The notes under the pieces: generated by a model
Seen by the model: the letters and a program-made list of their open reading frames with translations, nothing else
Told to the model about the DNA's origin: nothing
Database searches by the model: none
In this document: positions 57,302-64,000 of the stretch, piece by piece
Layout: each line of letters opens with the position of its first letter
How positions within the stretch are numbered: the first letter of the stretch is position 1
Program-made: the position numbers and the translations under genes
Assembly: GCA_019828595.1 (NCBI GenBank)
Contig: JAHQRK010000010.1
Span: 1,364,001-1,428,000 of the forward strand
Reading direction: 5' to 3'
Source: Aphanomyces cochlioides
Taxonomy: Eukaryota; Oomycota; Saprolegniomycetes; Saprolegniales; Verrucalvaceae
Length of the DNA: 64,000 nucleotides

Positions 57302-58833
57302 ATGGAGAAATATGTCGTGGAGAAGATCATTGGGGAAGGGACATATGGGATTGTGTACAAAGCAGTCGAAAAGGTGTGTGGATCGATGTCTATCTGCGAG
57401 ACGAACTTGACATCTTTGTAGTCGTCCAAGGATCTTGTCGCGATCAAAAAGTTCAAGTTCCAGTCAGGTTGGAGAACTTGGTCCAATCTTGACCAACGAC
57501 ATGTATCAGATGAAAGTATGTCCAAACGCGAACTCCAGGCGTGCTCTATGCTGAACCATCCGAACATTATTGCATTTCGATACAGTTTTCGTGGCGACGG
57601 CTTTCTCCATTTGGTCTTTGATTATGCGCCATCAACTCTGTCAAAGGTATGGATGCCTTGATGTTCTGTCTGAAAACTTCGATTAGGTCATAGCAAAATA
57701 CAAGCAAGGGCTACGTCCAGCCCAAGTTCGATCAGTGGCATTCCAGCTATGCAAGGCAATTCATTGTTGCCACCAAAACAAAATTATCCACAGAGGTAAC
57801 ATCCATTAGGGGCTATTCGCTGTGACGAGACTCTCTGCAGACATCAAGCCAGAAAATATCTTACTGGATGACAAAGGCAACGTCAAACTATGTGATTTTG
57901 GTACACGGAGTCTACGGTAATAGTAATTTAGTTTGCGAAGGTGTCGCCCGGTCGATTCAATTTGAAGGTGAAGCTCTGTCAGATTATGTGGCGACGCGAT
58001 GGTATCGCCCACCAGAACAAGAATTGCGGTTGCTTCTTCTCTATTCTTCTGGACTGGACATGCTTCTTCTAGATGCACAAATTACTCGTACAGTGCTGAC
58101 ATTTGGAGCATTGGATGCGTTGTGGCGGAGATGTTCCTTGGCCACCCTCTCTTTCGAGGCGAAAATCAAATGGACCAAATGTGGGCAACGATGATCAAGT
58201 TTGTCACTGACACCATCTCGTAGAAAACTGATTCAAGAGATGTTGGGGCCGCTCCCACAAGCACTGGCAACGAAGTTGCCCAAAGGCATTGCATTTGCCA
58301 AGTCCTCATGCCAGACGCAGTCTTTAAAAGATCGATTTGTATCGACAATTCCCACCGATGGATTGGACTTCATTGCTCGAACAGTTGCTTTGGATACAAA
58401 GAGACGTATGACGTCTACTGAGTGCCTAAATCACCCATTCTTTGCCAAATTACGAGAGGCAGAGCTTGTCGAACAACGCAGTCGTCGGCGTCGGCCAACA
58501 TTGGAGCGGGATGACATTGAAGAAGACATCGATTGCAAGGACAATTCTGGCGACGAGCTTGATGAATCTGGGCCATCTCTGGATGACATGCGAATTGATG
58601 AGAGCATGTCTCTCGCCGCAGGCATGGCAAAAGATGGTCGAAAAGGTCCCAAGGCAATTCGGGGCTCCAAATCAATGAAGGATGGTGACGATATTCAAGA
58701 AATCATCGAAGACGACGACAATAACGTTGCAAGGCGGCGGGTTTCCATCCACGGAAGCAACGTGAGCATGCACAGCGACCATACCATGTACGACGACGAC
58801 TTTGAAGACTATGAAAGCGACTGTAAGAGATAA
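57302..58833 (+). CDS. CDKL-like CMGC serine/threonine kinase
   Basis: Cyclin-dependent-kinase-like kinases often act in cilia and flagella. Eight exons: 57302-57373, 57422-57467, 57510-57646, 57687-57795, 57841-57900, 57941-58028, 58073-58180 and 58224-58833, together 409 residues. Motifs: glycine loop GEGTYGIVYKA, VAIKKF with the ATP-binding Lys, catalytic loop HRDIKPENILL, DFG as CDFGVARS, activation segment ALSDYVATRWYRPPE, DIWSIGCVVAEM, and MDQIKLIQEMLGPLP. The C-terminal tail (about 310-409) is acidic and basic low complexity and not conserved. The last two introns (58029-58072, 58181-58223) were placed by restoring the kinase motifs. Confidence 0.93.
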
Positions 58834-58862
58834 TCCATCAACATGGTTTGTTGTCGTGGTGA

Positions 58863-58958
58863 ATTATTCGGATGTTGTGTTATCCGTATAAAATATCCGG
58901 CAATTTGGAATTATCCGAAATTCTGGACCTGAATCATATCCAGATTATCCGGATAATT
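58863..58958. promoter_or_regulatory. TATCCGGATA motif cluster upstream of the phosphatase gene
   Basis: ATTATCCGGATAATT (58944-58958) is preceded by partial sites ATTCGGATG, TTATCCGTATAA, ATATCCGG and TTATCCGAA. It lies 29 bp upstream of the phosphatase ATG. Confidence 0.5.
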
Positions 58959-58986
58959 GAAAGTTGATGTGTCAAAGCTAATTGAC

Positions 58987-60019
58987 ATGGAAACGACAAC
59001 GATGGCTGACGAGTATGAAGAGTACAACGAGGAGGAAGAAGTGGAAGAAGTGGAAGAATTGGTCGACGATATTCCCATGTTCATCGCAAATCGTATCTAT
59101 CTGGGCTCCATTGATGCAGCGAGAAATGCATCGGGTATGGCTTCCAAAGACATTCGAATGGTTCTCTCTGTCCTGAGTCCTTACGACAAGCTAAATCTTC
59201 CCGATGAAGTTGCTCGCCGTCACGTTCGAGTCGACTTAGAGGACGATTATGAAGAACACCTCTTTAGCAAACTCCCTTACCTACTTCACTGCATCGAACG
59301 GTTTCTCCAGGAGGAACCGGAAGGCAATATCCTTGTTCATTGGTAATATCTCTGCGTTATGAACAATGTCTTATTTGCCGCACAGTATAGCTGGAGTCTC
59401 TAGATCTGCGTCAATAGTTGCAGCCTATCTCATGGTCAAGGAGAATCTCGACCCGCAAGCTGCACTGAAGCAAATTCGGTACAATCTTAGGTTTCGCTTT
59501 TTATGAGCTCGTTTTGCTAGCCTCAGTCGTCCATGGGTCGATCCGAACTCCCATTTTCTCGACCACTTGACTCTGTTTCACCAGATTCATTCTCATGCTG
59601 AAGTTGACAGCCCAATCCTTGCAGCAGCCTTAAATGTCGAGTTGCCGTCGTTGCCAAAGCTTCATTTCCACTCCCAGTTTGTCCATCCCATCAGTCTCAA
59701 CCAGACCAAGACTTTGACAATTCGTCTCGAGTCTGACAAAGAAGATGATCCCCAGTCGAACCTGTCGTCAATCTATCGCTTTTCCACTGTCGTTGCCGTC
59801 ACTGAAGCCACTGAGCATTTTTCGTTCCTTCACGTCACCGCTGTTGAGCACTGCACTATCGACCAACTCACTCTGGAGCATGCGCAAGGCGAAGGTCTCT
59901 CATCTGTCGCGGATCTCATGGGCGTTTTGGACTTCTTTTATCCCAATCTGCCTGGAGATGCCAAAGTCATCGTCATCCACTTCCGTCTCGTGGCCAATAT
60001 CATCAAAGAAGATTTATAA
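58987..60019 (+). CDS. Dual-specificity protein phosphatase
   Basis: Three exons: 58987-59342, 59386-59478 and 59521-60019, in total 315 residues. An acidic N-terminus precedes a DSP core: IFIANRIYLGS-like start (FIANRIYLGS), DLEDDYEEHL, and the active-site loop HCIAGVSRSAS, which is formed exactly across the first intron (catalytic Cys at the junction, Arg after it). AAYLMVKENL and LSRPWVDPNSHFLDHL complete the core. The C-terminal 150 residues are not recognised. The Met at 58987 is the first ATG in frame. The stop is one base away from a possible stop of the opposing kinase gene. Confidence 0.92.
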
Positions 60020-61251
60020 TTACATAGAAAGAACGCTGCTGAGTATTGTCCGTCCTTGGTGGACCAGGAAGTCGCGATCGTGTGGAGTTTCGTTTGTGCG
60101 TGTTGGCGATTGGACTTGGTCTGCTTTTGGAAACCCTCGACATCGTCCTGGAATCGGATCATCGTCATAGTCAGTCGCCCGGTCTTGTAACAGCTACAAA
60201 CTAGCGTTGAAATGTAAAGAAGCAAGGAATTACAAACCTGCTGCACACTTTTAATGACGTCGTCGAGCGCTGGTCGGTCATTCAGATTTACTCGAAGCAT
60301 GCTTTGAATTAGCGCGACAAACGCGACGGAAAAACCAGCGTTGGCCGGAAAAGTCACATTACCATTCAGGATTGCCAGTTTCTTCACTCCTTCTTTCGAC
60401 GATTCAAACGGACCAAACGGTCCATACGCCATGGCATAAAGTGTACATCCAAGGGACCACACGTCGGTTTTTCCTGACAGAATGCCGCGGAATGATTCAT
60501 CCCATAGCTCTATCGAGAGAATTTTAATGGATGCAATCCAACAAGACGTCTAGAGTTACCTGGTGCTCGATACGCGGCACTGGAGTATCGCGCGGCGTCT
60601 TCGACCATGACGCTTGCCTCACGCGCCGTGTCTATCGGAATGTACAGCGGAGCTATCGATCCAAGATCCATGACGGCTGGACTAAACCCATCATTGAGTA
60701 GAACATTGGCTGGCTTGATATCCCGGTGGATAAATCCAAGTCGGTGGATTTCCTGAACGCCTCGTGCAATGCCAAGAAAGATATGCAGACATGCCGATTC
60801 TTCAAATACTGGCATATCTATACAGTACATCCATCGTGACTGCGTAAAATGAAGTACAGCGCAACTTACGCTTCGCCGAGTTCAGTATCTGCTGCAATGA
60901 GCCTGACGGGTAGACTGGAAAGACGAGCAAGACTTCTTTCGTCGTTTTTGCGTGGTCTTGTCCAATCGACTTGACACGAATCTCCGATTCCAGCAATGGT
61001 ACAATGTTCGCATGCTGCAGGCGCCGATGGAGCTGGACTTCCATCCACGCACGTTGTAGTTGTTCGTCGTCGTGGCATTCGATCACTTTGACGGCATATG
61101 CCGCAGATCGGTCCAAGACAGTCTTTTCGGACGGTAGATGCACGTGGCGAGAGAGCTTTCCATGGACAAGATAGACTTCTGAAAAGCCACCGCTTCCCAG
61201 TTTTCCACGGACTTGGTACGTCTGTCCATTCACCTGAATCGCATTGCCCAT
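59938..61251 (-). CDS. STK16/NAK-family serine/threonine kinase
   Basis: STK16-like kinases are membrane-associated and act in Golgi traffic and TGF-beta signalling in animals. Exons on the minus strand: 61251-60870, 60817-60560, then from 60509 onward. MGNAIQVNG at the start suggests N-myristoylation at Gly2, as in STK16. Motifs: GSGGFSEVYLV, YAVKVI with the Lys, FIHRDIKPANVLLNDG, MDLGS in place of DFG (the family has DFGSA), YRAPELWDESF, and DVWSLGCTLYAMAYGPFGPF. The tail is uncertain: one frame runs to 59938 and overlaps the phosphatase gene by 82 bp; another splice choice would end at 60020, exactly abutting it. Confidence 0.85.
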
Positions 61252-61958
61252 GCCGTTCAACTTTTGAAAATGATGCCGTTTCACACAGATGATCCGGATA
61301 AAATGGATCCTTTTATCCGGTAAAAGGGCAAGCAACAAAATAAAAACGCTGACAAGGATGTCGATACATACTAACGACAAATTGGCTTGCCCATGAGCTA
61401 AGAGCGAAGGTATTCCAGCCTGAAGAGAGCTACAAAGCTAAGCTCTAGCCTATCGGACTCTAGAGGAAGCTCTTTCGCCAATGTATGTATCGTGTGGTGT
61501 CGGGAACTCTCATCCAAAGTTGCTTGCATCATGCAAGCAACTGCAAGTTGCATCTGATTGCTAGAACGCTTCTCGACTTGCCCATCGCTGAAACATAGAC
61601 TTGAGCTGCTAAAGGAAGAGAAGACACTGAAAATACTTTGGTTCTGTGAGTTGCTTGGATCAAATCGACGGGGACATTCGTGGAAGCGTATCCACAAGTG
61701 AGATATCCCTGACGATGATGACGCCTGCCAATGCACCTATGTTGACGTGATTAATTTTGCACGCGTGGAGACAACTAGAGATCTTGGAGAGTTTGTACAA
61801 GATGAGCTGTAGCTTGAAGCCTGACTTGAATTAAAGCACGATTGAGCTTGATTGTTGTAGAGAGAAGAATAATCCTGTTCGATTTTGGCTCGACATGACG
61901 ACCACAATGCTGTATGCCTCCCGCTTGGCTGCTTACAACCGCGACGCCGTGTTTTCTT
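61252..61958. other. STK16 promoter and region without a recognised gene
   Basis: ATCCGGATAA and TTATCCGG sites lie at 61293-61323, 40-70 bp upstream of the kinase start. Minus ORFs 61398-61736 and 61775-62008 have no recognised domain. Confidence 0.4.
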
Positions 61959-62013
61959 TTAGCAAGTGTATGCTGCTGAGGAATGTGTAAGGCTTTCGGG
62001 ATGATCAACTATA

Positions 62014-62373
62014 CTACCTGGAACATACATCAAGGGAGGAAACCACAGGAGAGAAGGTTTGGAATTGTACCCTCGTTGTATCAAATATCAAATCCTTCGG
62101 CATGATCTGGGTTAACCATTGCGCAAACTCTGAGAACTCTTCATCATTCGCATCGCTCGGACAACAAACCTTCTTTAGGTTTTGATCTTCTATCTCTTCT
62201 TTTCGTCCTCCTTGAGAACCCAAAGATCTTGAGGCTAGAAATAACTCTGAAGCGACAGCATCAGAGGTTGCAAACTCTATCTCCAGTGGTCGATGGCAAT
62301 GTTTCGGTTTAGGGGTGCAGGGGTTTCCAGTTGGGGGTAGGGATTTCGGTGCCTCAAATGAAAAACCGCACAT
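62014..62373 (-). CDS. Small hypothetical protein, Cys-containing
   Basis: From the Met at 62373 the frame reads MCGFSFEAPKSLPPTGNPC, then an acidic stretch and FSEFAQWLTQIMPKDLIFD. About 119 residues. A possible intron from about 62070 (GT...AG) would change only the last residues. I do not recognise a family. It is divergent from SHMT, with the start codons about 97 bp apart, so the two may share a promoter. Confidence 0.4.
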   Translation of the reverse strand: MCGFSFEAPKSLPPTGNPCTPKPKHCHRPLEIEFATSDAVASELFLASRSLGSQGGRKEEIEDQNLKKVCCPSDANDEEFSEFAQWLTQIMPKDLIFDTTRVQFQTFSPVVSSLDVCSR

Positions 62374-62469
62374 TGATTTGACAGGCTCAAGATCGCAAGT
62401 ATACAAATTCCAAGTGATTTGTTATGATGTGTGGGTTGAATGATCACTTTGGAATTTTTCGATCGCTCC

Positions 62470-64000
62470 ATGCTCGCCCGTGTCTCGACGCTCGTGACCA
62501 AGCGCCAAGTCCGCGCTGCCACTACTGCTAGCTTGCAGGTTTGTACTCCTCATTCCTCAGGATCTTGACGGTATTGCATTTAGTGGGCCAAGGATTTGAA
62601 CAAGCCGTTGAAGGAGACCGATCCGGAACTCTTTGACATCATTGAACGCGAAAAGCAACGCCAACGCAACTGCATGAGCTTGATTGCGTCGGAAAACTTT
62701 ACCTCCCGCTCTGTCTATGATGCTCTCGGCTCGGTCATGTCCAACAAGTACTCGGAAGGTTACCCTGGCCAACGTTATTATGGTGGCAACAAAAACATCG
62801 ATCAAGCTGAATTGCTCTGCCAAAAGCGTGCTCTTGAAGCTTTCAACTTGGACCCTAAAGTGTGGGGCGTGAACGTTCAATCGCTCTCGGGTTCTCCTGC
62901 CAACTTCCAAGTGTACACGGCCCTCTTGCAACCCCACGATCGCATTATGGCGCTCGACTTGCCCCACGGTGGCCATTTGTCCCATGGTTTCCAAACCGGG
63001 GCCAAGAAGATTTCCGCCACGTCCATCTTCTTTGAATCGATGCCTTACCGCTTGGACCCTGAAACTGATTTGATCGACTACGACTCATTGGCAAAGAACG
63101 CCGAGTTGTTCCGCCCTAAACTCATCGTGGCCGGCACGAGCGCCTACTCGCGACACATTGACTATGCTCGCATGAAGGAAATCGCTGTCGCGGTAATGAT
63201 CTTTCAATGCATTCTGGTCTTATGGATGTTGTCTAGAACAATGCGATCCTCTTGGCCGATATGGCCCACATCAGTGGTTTGGTTGCTGCTGGTGTCGTGC
63301 CTTCGCCATTCGAGTATGCCGATGTCGTGACCACCACGACCCATAAGTCGCTTCGTGGACCTCGTGGTGCCATGATCTTCTACCGCAAGGGCGTCCAAAG
63401 CGTCGACAAGAAGGGCAACGGTAAATAATATCCCTGGGATTCTCTGAAATGACTCTGTGCTGCAGAAAAGCAGTATGACTTGCAATCCAAGATTGATTTC
63501 ACCGTCTTCCCTGGTCTCCAAGGCGGTCCTCACAACCACACGATCTCTGCCTTGGCGACTGCCTTGAAGCAAGCCAAGAGCCCTGAATTCATTGCGTACC
63601 AAAAGCAAGTTTTGGCCAACTCCAAGGCGTTGGCGCAACGATTGCTCGACATTGGCTACAAGTTGGTCTCGAACGGCACGGACAACCACTTGAGCTTGGT
63701 CAACTTGAAGAGCTCCAAGGGCATTGATGGCGCTCGCGTGGAATTCCTCTTGGAAGAAGTCAACATTGTGATCAACAAGAACACCGTGCCAGGTGACAAG
63801 AGTGCTTTGGTCCCTGGTGGCATGCGCTTGGGCGCTCCTGCCTTGACGTCGCGTGGTTTGACCGAAGACGATTTCGTCACCGTGGCCAACTTGATCAACG
63901 AAGGCGTCGATTTGACCGTCGCGATCAGCAAAGAAGTCAACGGCAAGAAGCTCCAAGATTTCAAGAACCATGTCCAAAACGGTGGTCACAAAGCTGAAAT
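62470..64000 (+). CDS. Serine hydroxymethyltransferase, probably mitochondrial (3' end beyond window)
   Basis: PLP enzyme that converts serine and tetrahydrofolate to glycine and methylene-tetrahydrofolate. Exons: 62470-62538, 62584-63192, 63237-63420 and 63466 onward; all joins are in frame. The N-terminal [19 protein letters not shown] is basic and lacks acidic residues, like a mitochondrial presequence; another in-frame ATG lies at 62440. Core motifs: [67 protein letters not shown], the PLP-lysine motif [15 protein letters not shown], and [15 protein letters not shown]-rich third positions suggest high expression. The last residues of the protein lie outside the window. Confidence 0.96.

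Noticed and set aside
62557..63989. Long minus-strand ORFs opposite SHMT (62557-62994, 63204-63989)
   Set aside because: Shadows of the GC3-rich SHMT exons; they cross the introns without respecting splice sites and carry no motif.

Overview
The window looks like nuclear DNA of an oomycete, most likely a water mould of the Saprolegniales (Aphanomyces/Saprolegnia-like). The reasons are clearly eukaryotic genes (SERINC, ADP/ATP carrier, GH47 mannosidases, MO25, CDKL and STK16 kinases, SHMT), very short GT-AG introns (about 40-54 nt) that restore frame exactly wherever I could check, tiny intergenic gaps, and PIF/Harbinger-type repeats. No species can be proven from the sequence alone.

Layout. 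1-9.1 kb: a SERINC gene (partial, minus), a C2H2/CCCH zinc-finger gene, a Rogdi/Rav2-like gene (minus), an unresolved stretch with a perfect 26-bp hairpin, the mitochondrial ADP/ATP carrier (minus), and a zinc-ribbon plus IQ-motif gene (minus). 9.7-10.0 kb: a small MITE. 10.1-15.8 kb: three GH47 alpha-mannosidase paralogues with the same five-exon structure. 16.5-19.8 kb: a Thr/Pro-rich type II membrane protein and a broken copy of it.

20-55 kb is an accessory block built from one family: about 2,000-residue proteins joining an N-terminal region, a GTPase domain resembling the VLIG/GBP group, an NF-X1-like Cys/His-rich region and a C-terminal von Willebrand A domain. There are four long copies (22.1-28.1 minus, 33.4-39.2 plus, 42.9-48.7 minus, 48.8-54.9 plus) and at least four relic fragments. 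Three long copies are broken by one to three point lesions. The fourth has a 2,027-codon open frame but a frameshifted ancestral start. Copies 3 and 4 share inverted arms of about 4.04 kb that look nearly identical, and copies 2 and 4 share exactly identical tracts over the G domain and the Cys-rich region, a pattern of gene conversion. A nest of Harbinger elements and MITEs (29.5-32.9 kb) sits between copies 1 and 2.

55.4-64 kb returns to compact housekeeping and signalling genes: MO25 (minus), a CDKL-like kinase (plus), a dual-specificity phosphatase (plus) ending one base before the possible end of an STK16-like kinase (minus), a small unknown ORF, and serine hydroxymethyltransferase (plus, cut by the window end). 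A palindromic TTATCCGGATAA-type motif recurs just upstream of several of these genes and of the mannosidases and the carrier.
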